From the IMG/VR virus record IMGVR_UViG_3300042332_000965, positions 1-64,000 of that record: 64,000 nucleotides of DNA. One strand, given 5' to 3'. This document shows, in pieces, positions 15,510-25,732 of the stretch (position 1 is its first letter; the number at the start of each line of letters is the position of its first letter). Position numbers and translations under genes: made by a program. This DNA is from a virus. The notes beneath the pieces were generated by a model that worked only from the letters and a program-made list of their open reading frames with translations, had not been told where the DNA came from and ran no database searches.

Positions 15510-18016
15510 GCGGTCCCCAACGCGAATTACCTGAATTGCATGTGAAGATCACCGGAGATTCCTCCGGTGCTGTTCAGGCTATGAAGGATGTCGCAGATGC
15601 TGCGAAAGCAGCAGATAAGACCATTAAGGCAAGTGGTAAAAAGACCACAAAGTCACAAAAAGAGCAGCTAGATCAACGCCAGCAGGACGTGCTGGACTTC
15701 TACAAGAATACAGCTAAGCTGGTTGCCAAGGCCGATAAAGATGCCTACAAGCTCATGCCTTTTGCTAAAAAGGCCCAGAGCGAAGTCACCAAATTCCGAG
15801 CTAAAGCTAAGAAAGACCTAGAAGGTCTCAGCAAGGATATGGAAAAGGAATTTCGTAAGCAAGGCAAGCTGTTGCCTTCGTTTATGCGTATAGCTAAGAA
15901 GGGAGTTAATCGCGGGCCTGATCTCAACAGCTTAGTAGCAGACGCAGAGAAGAACCAAAAGCAAATAAACAATAAGGTGTCGCGGGATGTAAATACATAC
16001 CTAGCACACCAAAGACACGTACAAGATACGATTGCCAAGATTCGGGAGGCTAGGGCAAAGTCGGACAGGGAAGATGCTCAGGCTTCGGCTAGGAATACAG
16101 AGCAAGTACGCAGATCTAGAGAGCGTAGCCGGAGAGATTATGATAAGTACCTTAGCGACATCAAAGCTAGAAACCAGAGAGAGGACGCCGAAGCACATAG
16201 AGTACGTCGGCGATCAAGACAGCGTACCGCAAGGCAGCTAAGGAATAGACGCGATCAATCACACGCCTTCCAGAATTCTATACGATCTGGTATAGATGGT
16301 GGGTCTATGATGGGTGCTAGAGCTGATATCTACATGCACCAGGATACCTTAAAGTCGATGGTAGGTATGACTCTAGGTATTCTCCAGCCATTCGCTCAAG
16401 TCGAAAACTACACAGTACAGATGGAAGCCTTCGCCGGATCGGCAGAGAAGGCAGCTTCGGTTGTGGCCGAGCTACAGCAGTTCGCTGTACAGTCGCCTTA
16501 CACCCTCTCCGGGGTGCTAGAGGCGTCCACCACCATGATGAAGTATGGTGCTGAGGCCGAGGAAGCAGTTCGCTTAACGAAATTGCTGGGCAACGTAGCC
16601 GCAGGTAATACAGACAAACTGCGTTTGATGGCTCTTGCTGTGGGACAAGCACAAGCTTTAGGTAGGCTACAAGGACAAGAACTCAGGCAGATGGTCAATG
16701 CGGGCTTCAACCCGCTAACTATTGCTGCCCAAGAGCTAGCTGGACCTGGAGCATCAGACGAGGCTATCAAGCACCAGATGCAGATAATGCAGTCCGCGAT
16801 GCGGGCAGGTAAGCTAGATTCGGGTATCATTGAAGCTGCCTTACAGGTCGCTACATCTAAGGGTGGAGATTTCGCGGGACTGACTGAGAAGCAAGCAGGC
16901 ACTCTTTCTGGATTTGCAACGCAAATCATGGAAACCATAGACTTGCTCAAGATCGAAATAGTCAAACCGTTCGCTGATGACTTACGGGCTTTGCTAAAAG
17001 AGACCAAACGCTATGTGGATGCTTTAATAGCCTGGGCTAAAGCTAACCCAGAAGTTCTGCGGTATTGGGTCAAATTAGCTATTAGTGTAGGTAAGGCAAT
17101 TATCTCGTTTAGTGCTTTGGCCCTCAGTATCGCATATATCAAGTGGATCATGGGTTCCATGCTAACTGTTATGGGACCATTGATTGGTACAATTCGATTA
17201 CTCACAGCCGCCACGCAGTTGTTTGGAAGGCGAGCCGTACAGGCTTGGTTATCCGCAGTCGGTCCTATAGCTTTGCTAGGGGCAGCCCTAATCGGACTGG
17301 GCATACTGGTAAAAGGACTGAACCACAAAGATGGTTTTGCTGGTATGTTTGGGGATGCTATGGCAGCAGCAGCTACTTTCGGTGGCTTCATGTGGAATTT
17401 CAAAGAGAACATGGCAAACATATTTACATTCATTGCCGCTAACTGGCGACTAATGATCGTGGATATGATGTCCTCCCTAATACCCTTCCGAAGCTCCATA
17501 GAGAATATGATGCTGCTTGGCGGTCTAGTGACCGGTCAGCAAGATGCAGTACGGGAAAGTATTGATGCTTTCAAGGAAACCGAACGACTTGCTTGGGGTC
17601 AGCTTGGTTATGATACTTCCATGCTCAAACTAGACGGACCTCTATCGGGAGAGGGAGCTAAGGATATGCTAAGCTTCCTAAATCCATTCCTAAAAGACGA
17701 TCAACCATCGGTAATCCCGGATAAGCCGGATATAGACTTTAAGAAGTTTATAGGCACAGGGGGAGATTCAGGGATGCTGGGCAAGAATTTTACTGCTGCC
17801 CCGGACCACGCTGTTCGTGGATCATCCGAGCATGCGGTACGCATGTATGAGTATGGTGAGAAAGCAAGAGCATCCCAGATGGCTAGCAAAGAAACGCATG
17901 AAAAGAAAACCGAGACGTTGCTATCTAAAATCGAAGCTAACACTAGACCGAAGACACCGACAATGAATGGCGGCACACTAGAGGAAGCCGGACTTAACAT
18001 CGCAGGTATGCTATAA
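15506..18016 (+). CDS. Tape measure protein
   Basis: 836 residues. Residues 1-260 are highly charged and predicted coiled coil (many Lys/Arg/Glu/Gln), residues about 265-490 form a helical domain including 'LQGQELRQMVNAGFNPLTIAAQELA', a stretch seen in many tape measures, and hydrophobic helices lie around 510-640 ('GKAIISFSALALSIAYIKWIM', 'WLSAVGPIALLGAALIGLGILV'). It sets tail length and is ejected into the host membrane. It directly follows the chaperone genes. Confidence 0.9.
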   Translation: MSGPQRELPELHVKITGDSSGAVQAMKDVADAAKAADKTIKASGKKTTKSQKEQLDQRQQDVLDFYKNTAKLVAKADKDAYKLMPFAKKAQSEVTKFRAKAKKDLEGLSKDMEKEFRKQGKLLPSFMRIAKKGVNRGPDLNSLVADAEKNQKQINNKVSRDVNTYLAHQRHVQDTIAKIREARAKSDREDAQASARNTEQVRRSRERSRRDYDKYLSDIKARNQREDAEAHRVRRRSRQRTARQLRNRRDQSHAFQNSIRSGIDGGSMMGARADIYMHQDTLKSMVGMTLGILQPFAQVENYTVQMEAFAGSAEKAASVVAELQQFAVQSPYTLSGVLEASTTMMKYGAEAEEAVRLTKLLGNVAAGNTDKLRLMALAVGQAQALGRLQGQELRQMVNAGFNPLTIAAQELAGPGASDEAIKHQMQIMQSAMRAGKLDSGIIEAALQVATSKGGDFAGLTEKQAGTLSGFATQIMETIDLLKIEIVKPFADDLRALLKETKRYVDALIAWAKANPEVLRYWVKLAISVGKAIISFSALALSIAYIKWIMGSMLTVMGPLIGTIRLLTAATQLFGRRAVQAWLSAVGPIALLGAALIGLGILVKGLNHKDGFAGMFGDAMAAAATFGGFMWNFKENMANIFTFIAANWRLMIVDMMSSLIPFRSSIENMMLLGGLVTGQQDAVRESIDAFKETERLAWGQLGYDTSMLKLDGPLSGEGAKDMLSFLNPFLKDDQPSVIPDKPDIDFKKFIGTGGDSGMLGKNFTAAPDHAVRGSSEHAVRMYEYGEKARASQMASKETHEKKTETLLSKIEANTRPKTPTMNGGTLEEAGLNIAGML

Positions 18017-18972
18017 TGACAACACCTAGACTAGTAGGCCCTCTTGCCCATCGATTCCGTAGAGACGAGGAAGGGCACAGATACTATGAAATCGACTGGC
18101 ACGTCGTTACCACTAGCCAGCATCAAAACATAGCACACATCTTAGGTAGCTGGGTGCTACCTGCGGTAGGCACACCCCTACAGTTGGGTTCGTTCTGGCC
18201 TGAATCAGTGGGCGTTGACTTATGGGCGTTTTGTACGCCCGAGCTTAACATCGCCCCACACCGGGATGTTAAAGAATATGCCGGGGTGTTTAACTGGGTG
18301 ATAACCCAGTTTTGGTCTACCAAACAATCGTGGCGATGCCAGACGTTCCCGGTCGAGAATCCACTATTGGAACCAGTTCAGATTACTGGGGACTTCGTGC
18401 ACGAACAAAGGACAGCCTCTGTCGATAGGTTCGGAAAGCCGCTACGACATCCTAATTTCCAACCTATATCAGGACCAGCAACGGAATACCAGTATTCGTA
18501 TCCGACAATCAACATTACGTTCAACTCGGCTACCTTACCGCTAAGCACCTATGTCAACCTGATTAACAAGCTGAACGATGCTACCCTGTGGGGCTTACCA
18601 GCCCGTAGGATCCGTTTCACGGACGCTAGGTGGGAACGAAAGGTATATGGAAACTGCTTTTTCTACTATACCACCACCTACACGTTCCAGTTCGACATTA
18701 ACGGCTTCGACCGGGAAGTACCAGCAGAAGGCACTAAGGTTTATGCTGGCTCCGGGTCGTTTGACGACCCCAATAGCTATATCCCGGCGAAATCAGATAC
18801 CGACGAGAACGAAACCGTTCCGATCGATTACCTAGGCCGAAAGCTAATCTTCCTTGGCTACGACTCCGAAGGTCTGGCAGAATACGCCTATCCACAATGG
18901 GTATCCAAGCCGGAAGTCCACGATCAAGGTAACTTACTACTTTTAGGAATCCCAACAGATCTAACGATATAA
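18016..18972 (+). CDS. Tail tip protein (distal-tail-like position)
   Basis: 318 residues, beta-rich, Trp/Tyr-rich, unrecognised. It follows the tape measure, where the distal tail protein normally lies. 'LLEPVQITGDFVHEQRTASVDRFGKPL' and 'YPTINITFNSATLP' suggest a beta-sandwich. It may form the ring at the tail tip. No catalytic motif is seen. Confidence 0.6.
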   Translation: MTTPRLVGPLAHRFRRDEEGHRYYEIDWHVVTTSQHQNIAHILGSWVLPAVGTPLQLGSFWPESVGVDLWAFCTPELNIAPHRDVKEYAGVFNWVITQFWSTKQSWRCQTFPVENPLLEPVQITGDFVHEQRTASVDRFGKPLRHPNFQPISGPATEYQYSYPTINITFNSATLPLSTYVNLINKLNDATLWGLPARRIRFTDARWERKVYGNCFFYYTTTYTFQFDINGFDREVPAEGTKVYAGSGSFDDPNSYIPAKSDTDENETVPIDYLGRKLIFLGYDSEGLAEYAYPQWVSKPEVHDQGNLLLLGIPTDLTI

Positions 18973-18973
18973 A

Positions 18974-19447
18974 ATGGAAAAAGTATCTCTCAACCCCCAA
19001 TCAGTAGTAGTGAATTCCGACCGTTGCACGGTCATTATTCGAGCAACCTACCAAGAATACGATCCAAGTAATTCAACTTCGGCGTATCACGGATTCGATT
19101 TCCTGAATCCGGCAGCGGAATCACCCTATCAAGTATCTATCAAGGTCAACCCTAGCGAGCGGAAACCGCTCCCGATTGGGCACCTGGAATGGGGCCGAGT
19201 TATGCTAATCTTGTCGAACGACAAGCCTAAGACTACTAAAGATACGCCAGAGGACTTGCGGAAAGCGATAGAATCGAATACAATCACTATAACTAATGCT
19301 GAAGGTGACGTAGTAGGTATTTTACGGCCCCGCCGATCAAGTGTGGTAGAATACCCCTTCCCAGTGTTTGTACAAGCCAGCAACGCTACTGCGTTGCTAA
19401 GCATAACAGCTTTCCCGGTAACCAACGATGAAGAAATACCTGCTTAA
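18974..19447 (+). CDS. Tail-associated hypothetical protein
   Basis: 157 residues, beta-rich, unrecognised. It lies between two tail proteins and overlaps the next gene by 20 bp. 'SEYP'-like edge strands and 'ALLSITAFPVTND' at the end suggest an immunoglobulin-like or baseplate domain. Confidence 0.6.
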   Translation: MEKVSLNPQSVVVNSDRCTVIIRATYQEYDPSNSTSAYHGFDFLNPAAESPYQVSIKVNPSERKPLPIGHLEWGRVMLILSNDKPKTTKDTPEDLRKAIESNTITITNAEGDVVGILRPRRSSVVEYPFPVFVQASNATALLSITAFPVTNDEEIPA

Positions 19448-22400
19448 CGAATCTGACCGCAGAGAATTAGCTAGGCTTATAACCAAAGACAGGTCGGGTC
19501 CACCTCGACCTCTTATTCCTGAGAGCCAGAAGATCGTTATAGAGGAAGGTGACAGCTACTGGGCGTTACCTCCCTGCGAGACAGGCATACCTGCTGCGGA
19601 ACGGGTTAATGGTAAGCTCCACACTGTCGGCATCCAATGCTGCTTATTCCGTCACGCCTGGGGCGCAGACGAAATGGAAGCCTTGCTCGATCCTGTAGGC
19701 AATCCGATCCGGGTAACCGTCTGGAACTACTACGAACGTCGAGAGAACGGCTTAATCCAGGTATACAAGCACAAGGACGGAACTTGGACGAACGAACGTC
19801 CCGAAGTTATATCCTCAGCAACCAGCACGCAACCCCCAGAAGGTACTACGGTACCCCCACTACGTCCCGATCCTACTTGCCAAGGCGAGTGTTTCTGGCA
19901 AGCTAATGGTGACGCTGTGTGGCAATGGCCCACCGGAGGATGTGCCAACGCGACCACCACATCTACGACTACGACGACATCTAGCACTACGACCACTACG
20001 ACAAGCTCCCCTGGGCTCCCAGGGGGCACACGCTACCCCGAACCGCCACCGGCTACGCTAGCACCATGTACCGCAACAAAATGTACCTTGGTGTGCGTAG
20101 ACACATCAACAACCCCAGCCCCAGTCGGCGGGATCGAAGTACCGTATTCACGACTACGCTACCAGCTAAAATCCGGCTCCGTATGCCCCGAGGGATGTAC
20201 TTGCTACGGTTTAGACGACCCGTGCTTCCTGGTAGATGGCGAGCTGGTATCTAGATGTATTGGTCTAGGTCCGACCACGACATCGACCACAACTCCTAGC
20301 CCGGATGCGGCCCCATGCGTACAGGCAGCCTTCATATTCGGTACTGTGCCACCACAAATATACCGAGCCGCAACTGCAAACAACGGTGCAACCGATTGGC
20401 AGACTTGCGGTACTTGTGCTCCAGGTACTGAGCCCTTATATCCGCTTGGCGGGGAAGTATATCGCAGACACGATTGGCGGAATCTAGGTACAGTCTACGA
20501 GACGCCTTGTGTACAAGGGCCTTGCGGGTTTGCACCCGCCCCAGCCGCAGCAGATAACGCTGTTTTTGTGGCTTGGCCTTGGCAAACGCAAGTAGACAAA
20601 TGGGGATACACTACCGGAGCAACATTCTACGACAGACTCGGCAGTAGACCTAAGTTCCTAGCTAACTGGTTCTACTGCCGTAAATGTGCTGAGAATATGC
20701 GACCAGATCTACCACCCCCAGTGTGGATCTATGAGGACGAAGCCCTGAATGCTCGGAACGGAGTATTCTTCAATCCAGACAACGGCACGTATGTCTTCCA
20801 GAGTAAGTGCATCTCAGGTTATTCCTGCGACACTTGCGGTCGGGCACCGACCCGTAGAGTTTGGGAATACCAAGGTCCGCCTACCTCAGCTCCACCGACA
20901 ACCACAGGTACCACGACCACAGGAACTACAACTACCGGTACTACGACTACAGGTACAACAACTACTGCTGCCCCTAATTGCGGCTGTATTCGTCCTGCAT
21001 TCTGTCCTAGACCTTACGAATGCTTTAGAGGTCCATGCGAACGAGGCGGCGAAGTAGTCAACGGAACACCCAATCCTGCAACTACAGTTAAGCCTCCAGT
21101 ACCGTGCTTCCCAGATAGTACAACTACTCTTGGACCGCCACCTACTACCATACCGCCAGGAACTACCAGTCAGCCTTATCAGTGCTATGATTCCTATGGC
21201 AATCTATGTAACTGTGCCGGTGGCCCCGGCCCTGGAACTACACTCCCACCTACCAACACAACATCACAGCCTTGCGGCGGTACGTGCGGGCCTGGATTGA
21301 TTCTAGTCCAACTCGGTGATAAGTGTTCGGCACCTATTTGTGTGGCTACACTTCCACCACCTGATACAACCAGCCCACCTCCTCTCCCACCTTGTGGCGG
21401 GGGTTGTGTTTGGGAAGCACAAGCAGCCCCAGGCTGTAATGATCCTCCCCCGGTATGGGTATTACTATCCAACTCCTGTGCGGGTGGAAGTATATGTAGC
21501 TGCGATGCACCGGGAGCCCCTGGAGCTTGTGGAGCTATAAAATTTACCGGATGCACAGAGAGAGATCCACCACAACCACCTCCAACCACATTACCACCGC
21601 TACCGTGTTCGTGTTGTAGACCTACTACAACTGCTAACCCATGTAATACAGGTAACTGTAGATACGCATCGAACTCCAGTAACGGGTGGACATTGGTATC
21701 CAATACCTGCCGTAATAATTGCCCTTGTCCAGATCCAGGCGGTTTACCGCCCCCTGGCAATACATGCAGTTCATTCAATCTACCTTGCGGTCACGTACTG
21801 CCACCTACTTCACCCCCACCAACGACTACTGGTACCACAACTACTGGTAATCCGATGGGTTGCTGCTCCTTTGCTGCAACAGGTGGTGGATGCTACCAAT
21901 CCTCCAGATCGGCTTGCTTGGCTTCAGGCGGACAACATAGTGTTGATAGGGTTTGTACTCGTTTGGGCGACGGTAATTTATACTGCATACAATCCACAAC
22001 CACGACTACTGGTGCCCCTGGATGCTGTTTGTATAATTTAGGTAGAAATGGTTATCTAGGGTGTGCGGTCGTTACTCGCGATCACTGTATAGCAGCATAC
22101 TCCGGTACCTGGACAGCCAACGCTTCCTGCCAAACCATTGACGCACGAACAGGCGAAAAGGCATGTCAAGGAGCAACCACGACAACCGTAGGACCGCTTC
22201 GCGGTGCCTGCTGCTTCCTGTATGCTGGCTCAGGTACTTATAGTTGCATGGAAGGATCCACCGACGCCGGTTGTGCCGGTCTAGGTGGTATATTCTATGT
22301 CAATACAAGCTGCCTAAGTAATCCATGTCCTCCAGGTACATCAACATCCACTAGTACGACAACGACTACGCTCGCACCGTGTCCATGCCCGTATCTAGAT

Positions 22401-22649
22401 TGTTCGTGCCCTTCGGCATTAGGGGCAAGCCCTTCCTGTGCTCCTCCTGCCACATGGAATTGCACGATTTGTGGATGTGCAACCACTGTACCACCTACGA
22501 CGACTACTGGTGCTCCCCTAGGTAAGTGCTGTGTCGGTACTAGCTGTTCTGACGTAACAGCAGCCGCTTGCTCTGCTGCTGGAGGTACTTGGAGCGGGGC
22601 AGGCACATTCTGCAATCCTATGGATCCATGTGGTCCTGGCGGCCCATAA
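19428..22649 (+). CDS. Cys- and Thr-rich tail protein, candidate receptor-binding protein
   Basis: 1073 residues. After an N-terminal region of about 130 residues that probably attaches to the tail, the protein alternates small Cys-rich domains with poly-Thr or TTTGT linkers (for example five TTTGT repeats near residue 490). Four C-terminal domains, starting near residues 810, 863, 924 and 1031, share the plan 'CC....C......C...GG.W......C' (for example GACCFLYAGSGTYSC). I associate such domains with planctomycete surface proteins. Its length and position at the tail tip suggest host attachment or adhesion. Disulfide bonding is likely outside the cell. Confidence 0.75.
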   Translation: MKKYLLNESDRRELARLITKDRSGPPRPLIPESQKIVIEEGDSYWALPPCETGIPAAERVNGKLHTVGIQCCLFRHAWGADEMEALLDPVGNPIRVTVWNYYERRENGLIQVYKHKDGTWTNERPEVISSATSTQPPEGTTVPPLRPDPTCQGECFWQANGDAVWQWPTGGCANATTTSTTTTTSSTTTTTTSSPGLPGGTRYPEPPPATLAPCTATKCTLVCVDTSTTPAPVGGIEVPYSRLRYQLKSGSVCPEGCTCYGLDDPCFLVDGELVSRCIGLGPTTTSTTTPSPDAAPCVQAAFIFGTVPPQIYRAATANNGATDWQTCGTCAPGTEPLYPLGGEVYRRHDWRNLGTVYETPCVQGPCGFAPAPAAADNAVFVAWPWQTQVDKWGYTTGATFYDRLGSRPKFLANWFYCRKCAENMRPDLPPPVWIYEDEALNARNGVFFNPDNGTYVFQSKCISGYSCDTCGRAPTRRVWEYQGPPTSAPPTTTGTTTTGTTTTGTTTTGTTTTAAPNCGCIRPAFCPRPYECFRGPCERGGEVVNGTPNPATTVKPPVPCFPDSTTTLGPPPTTIPPGTTSQPYQCYDSYGNLCNCAGGPGPGTTLPPTNTTSQPCGGTCGPGLILVQLGDKCSAPICVATLPPPDTTSPPPLPPCGGGCVWEAQAAPGCNDPPPVWVLLSNSCAGGSICSCDAPGAPGACGAIKFTGCTERDPPQPPPTTLPPLPCSCCRPTTTANPCNTGNCRYASNSSNGWTLVSNTCRNNCPCPDPGGLPPPGNTCSSFNLPCGHVLPPTSPPPTTTGTTTTGNPMGCCSFAATGGGCYQSSRSACLASGGQHSVDRVCTRLGDGNLYCIQSTTTTTGAPGCCLYNLGRNGYLGCAVVTRDHCIAAYSGTWTANASCQTIDARTGEKACQGATTTTVGPLRGACCFLYAGSGTYSCMEGSTDAGCAGLGGIFYVNTSCLSNPCPPGTSTSTSTTTTTLAPCPCPYLDCSCPSALGASPSCAPPATWNCTICGCATTVPPTTTTGAPLGKCCVGTSCSDVTAAACSAAGGTWSGAGTFCNPMDPCGPGGP

Positions 22650-22665
22650 TAACCTCTTGCAAAAA

Positions 22666-22694
22666 GACGGATATCAGGTATACTGATATCCGTC
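22666..22694 (+). terminator. Intrinsic terminator after the tail block
   Basis: GACGGATATCAG and CTGATATCCGTC form a 12-bp stem around GTATA, followed by CCTTTCTT. It ends the long tail transcript just before the glycosyltransferase gene. Confidence 0.85.
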
Positions 22695-22718
22695 CCTTTC
22701 TTATAATAAGGAAAATTT

Positions 22719-24737
22719 ATGGTTAAGTACAGCTTTTGTATGGCTACGTATCAAGATTTCTATGGCGTCGATTCGACGATCATGGGCTTGCTTATGTACC
22801 AAGATATGACCGATTGTGAAATTATTGTCCTGGACAACGACCCTAAAGGTACGCACGCGAACGACGTGCGTGGGTTGGTTCGCAATGCGGACGAAAACAT
22901 CTGCCCTATCCATTACCATGAAATGGAAGGCAATAGCGGAACTTCTGCTACCCGGCATAAACTATTCGAACTTGCCAAGGGCGAGCTAGTAATAGTTATG
23001 GATTGCCACGTATTCTTACAGCAAGGGGCGGTTGCCCGCCTCAAGGCATTCTGGGAGTCTGCGACTCCAGAAATGAAAAAGAATCTGTTCACAGGTCCGT
23101 TGCTTATGGACAGCCTCTCATGGCGACAAACGCACTTTGAGTGCGAGTGGCGTTCTGAGATGTGGGGCACTTGGTCTACAGCATGGCGTAAAGATGGCGA
23201 ATACTTCGTGGCAAGAGAGTCCGAAGATAAGACCCAACTCGAAATGCGTAGGCACATGGGCACCGAGGTAGTCTACCAATTCAAACACGGTTGGCCTGGA
23301 CACGAAAGGATCTTGCTACAGAACGGCTTCGTACCTGCTGGCTCAGATCCAGACGAACCGATCTTCGAGATTCCTGCCCAAGGCTTAGGCTTATTCCTTG
23401 GGGCTAAGGAACACTGGTTAGGATTCAATCCTCACCATAAACACTTCGGCGGCGAAGAATGCTACATCCATGAGAAGTACAGGCGAGCAGGTCGTAAGAC
23501 CTACTGCCTCCCCTTCATGGGATGGCGGCACCGCTTCGGGCGTCCCGAAGGCCCCCGATACCCTATCTCCCGTGAAGGCAAGATGCGTAATTACGTACTT
23601 GAATTCATGGAGCTAGGTCTAGACCTAGAACCGATCCGCAAGCACTTCATAGATGAAGTCGGTCTGAAACCAGAAGTTTGGGATAAGTGCATTGCAGATC
23701 CAATCAACTTCGACCCATTCCAGCAATGGGCCGCTAACACCCACCCAGAGAATATGAAACCGATACTAAAGAGCAACATGGGCATGGATCTCCCAGCCAA
23801 CATGGGTGACCTTGAGATGATGGCAGTAGAAGTCTCGGCTTGGCCGAGGGATCTACACGAACACATAGGCACATTCCTCAAGTATGGACGTAAGAGCAAT
23901 TCAGTCCTAGAGATCAGCAAACGTCGAGAATCAACGCTGTTCTGGGCAGCAGGGCTCAATGGCCGAGCTTGCTCCGGTGCTTGTGCTACAAAGCCATGCG
24001 ATTGCAGAAGCCGATTGATAAGCTACCAAGCGGAACAAGATAGCCTGATAGCTATGGTAGTCCAATCCGTGGATCCCGAGAAGGGCCGCTTGGACACTGT
24101 TGATGTGTACAACAAGCCCCTGGACGGAGAACTTCCTGAGGTAGAAGGCGAATTCGATACCCTGTACTTCGACGGTCGCCATACAATGGCGTGGGTCGCT
24201 AATACCTTAGAGAAGTACAAGGGACAGATTAACAAGTACATCGTCCTACGAGGTGTTTCAGCATCCAACTCCGGTAATACCAGCGAAGACGAAAGCAAGC
24301 CAGGGACGTTTTTCGCCTTGCGAAACTTCGTCAAGCAGAACCCGGAATGGTTCGTAGTGCATCACTCTGAGAACTGCTACGGCATGACTGTACTATCCAA
24401 GGTGGCCGCAGAGCGACCTGAGGAGCCAATTAAGCCTTGGCCGCCGATGGACGATGAAGGCAACACCTGCGGTGTAGGTTCCAATATCAAGGCCCTCCTA
24501 AAGACGATGGGTATCGAAGCTTCAGCTAACTGCGGCTGTAATGCACAAGCGGCACGCTTGGATGCTATCGGGCCGGATGCTTGCGAACTTGAGATAGAGA
24601 GCATTCTAGACTATATGTACGAGCAGGCTAAGGCCCGGAGCTTGGAATCGCTCTTTGTTCGCCCAGCAGTCAGGATAGCAATACAACTGGCTATCCGACG
24701 TGCTAGGAAAAAGATCAAGAAAGGTGAGTGCTTCTAG
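22719..24737 (+). CDS. GT2 glycosyltransferase fused to a methyltransferase-like region and a C-terminal Cys domain
   Basis: 672 residues. Residues 1-310 are a GT-A glycosyltransferase: 'YSFCMATYQDFYGV', 'IIVLDNDPKG', a DxH metal motif in 'ELVIVMDCHVFL' and 'HHKHFGGEECYIHEKYRRAG'. Residues about 380-560 resemble a SAM-dependent methyltransferase with degenerate motifs ('SNSVLEISKRRESTLFW', 'EFDTLYFDGRH'). The C-terminal part has 'GSNIKALLKTMGIEASANCGCNAQA', a Cys motif I have seen in phage glycosyltransferases. GGAAAATTT precedes the ATG. It has its own terminators on both sides. It may glycosylate virion or host surface components. Confidence 0.75.
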   Translation: MVKYSFCMATYQDFYGVDSTIMGLLMYQDMTDCEIIVLDNDPKGTHANDVRGLVRNADENICPIHYHEMEGNSGTSATRHKLFELAKGELVIVMDCHVFLQQGAVARLKAFWESATPEMKKNLFTGPLLMDSLSWRQTHFECEWRSEMWGTWSTAWRKDGEYFVARESEDKTQLEMRRHMGTEVVYQFKHGWPGHERILLQNGFVPAGSDPDEPIFEIPAQGLGLFLGAKEHWLGFNPHHKHFGGEECYIHEKYRRAGRKTYCLPFMGWRHRFGRPEGPRYPISREGKMRNYVLEFMELGLDLEPIRKHFIDEVGLKPEVWDKCIADPINFDPFQQWAANTHPENMKPILKSNMGMDLPANMGDLEMMAVEVSAWPRDLHEHIGTFLKYGRKSNSVLEISKRRESTLFWAAGLNGRACSGACATKPCDCRSRLISYQAEQDSLIAMVVQSVDPEKGRLDTVDVYNKPLDGELPEVEGEFDTLYFDGRHTMAWVANTLEKYKGQINKYIVLRGVSASNSGNTSEDESKPGTFFALRNFVKQNPEWFVVHHSENCYGMTVLSKVAAERPEEPIKPWPPMDDEGNTCGVGSNIKALLKTMGIEASANCGCNAQAARLDAIGPDACELEIESILDYMYEQAKARSLESLFVRPAVRIAIQLAIRRARKKIKKGECF

Positions 24738-24751
24738 CACTCCAAGGACGT

Positions 24752-24783
24752 AAAAATACCCCGCGAGAGCGGGGTATTTTTAT
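24752..24783. terminator. Bidirectional intrinsic terminator
   Basis: AAAATACCCCGC-GAGA-GCGGGGTATTTT has U-runs on both strands and separates the plus-strand glycosyltransferase from the convergent reverse-strand gene series ending at 24787. Confidence 0.9.
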
Positions 24784-24786
24784 TGG

Positions 24787-25386
24787 CTAGCCTTCCGATA
24801 AAAGACTGGTAACGTCAGCCATTTCCCAGTGGACACTGAGCCATGTTTCTTTACCGTCGAAGCTATCGACGCCAAGATTAGCTCGATGTCCCCAGACATC
24901 GTTCTCGTCTATCCGTGTGATCTTGTAGAGATCCCCTTGATAGTCAAGAACAGTTCCAGGCTTCCATCCGTTGTACCGACAAATCTCTGCGGGGGAGATA
25001 CCGTAGGAAAGCCAGATCATCCCAGATGAATTAGGGTGAGTCACGATCACTGGTTTGCGTTGTTCTCGCATACAGTTAATCATGGACTTGGTTCCCCGCG
25101 AATCCCCATCCCAAACGGCTAGCAGCGTATCCGCTGCCCTTGCCATCTCTTTGTTACGGATCGGCCCTGCTGCTTTGCCGTACAGATCCCAGTTCGCTGT
25201 AAACGGAACTACCTCCATGCGGCTAGTGAATATACACTTAGCCGCCGCATCGATACCCTTGGCATCTCCGTGGATGATGGTTGTAGGTGCCGGAAATAAC
25301 TTCAGGTAGGATCTATATGCAGCTTGGACCTGAACCACCGCTTCGCGGTGTGGGGTCGATCTGCTGCCTGCTATGACTAGACGCAT
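24787..25386 (-). CDS. DUF2493/SLOG-like nucleotide-binding protein
   Basis: 199 residues, start MRLVIAGSRST; a GTG at 25398 is an alternative. The Rossmann-like core has 'VIAGSR', 'IIHGDAKGIDAAAK', 'YGKAAGPIRNKEMARAADTLLAVWDGDSRGTKSMI', the SLOG pattern of DUF2493 (YspA-like) proteins thought to bind nucleotides or ADP-ribose derivatives. The C-terminal 60 residues are an extra domain. It is the last gene of the long reverse-strand series. Confidence 0.8.
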   Translation of the reverse strand: MRLVIAGSRSTPHREAVVQVQAAYRSYLKLFPAPTTIIHGDAKGIDAAAKCIFTSRMEVVPFTANWDLYGKAAGPIRNKEMARAADTLLAVWDGDSRGTKSMINCMREQRKPVIVTHPNSSGMIWLSYGISPAEICRYNGWKPGTVLDYQGDLYKITRIDENDVWGHRANLGVDSFDGKETWLSVHWEMADVTSLLSEG

Positions 25387-25730
25387 TCTAATTGACACTC
25401 CCAGTAAGCAAAACCAACATTATGGCTTCCGTACCACACCCGTTTCGTACCTCGGTAGCTATAACCAATCAACTCACCACACGTCCATTCTTGGCTTTTA
25501 TGGTCACGAAAGCGAGCTGTTTTGAATGGAAAAGTGATATCCGAAGGCTCGGCATTTCTATACTGCTTTTGCTTACGCAAAACAAGAGCAAAACACCCTG
25601 TGTGGTCGGAACAGGCTTCTACTACGTCCCCGTACCTGTTTATATAGACATCCCCTTGTCTGGGATATCTATACTCAGCGACCCCATCGTAGCCTTCGAT
25701 AGGCTTAACCAAAGTAACTTCTATTGTCAT
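25377..25730 (-). CDS. Paralogous small protein with 'EGYDGVAEYRYPRQGD' start
   Basis: 117 residues. 'IEGYDGVAEYRYPRQGDVYINRYG' matches the N-terminal block of the repeated phage family (compare 26487-26849: EGYEEIAELRLPKKGESYL). The C-terminal halves of these two are also alike ('ARFRDHKSQEWTCGELIGYSYRGTKRVWYG' against 'ARFRNWTTEAWLYGELATVWPEAKGTRWG'). They are separated only by a glycosyltransferase gene, so they are probably a local duplication. Function unknown. Confidence 0.75.
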   Translation of the reverse strand: MTIEVTLVKPIEGYDGVAEYRYPRQGDVYINRYGDVVEACSDHTGCFALVLRKQKQYRNAEPSDITFPFKTARFRDHKSQEWTCGELIGYSYRGTKRVWYGSHNVGFAYWECQLECV

Positions 25731-25732
25731 AA

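Noticed and set aside
21194-21778. Gly/His-rich reverse frame opposite the Cys-rich tail gene
   Set aside because: Low-complexity shadow of the Pro/Thr/Cys-coding strand.
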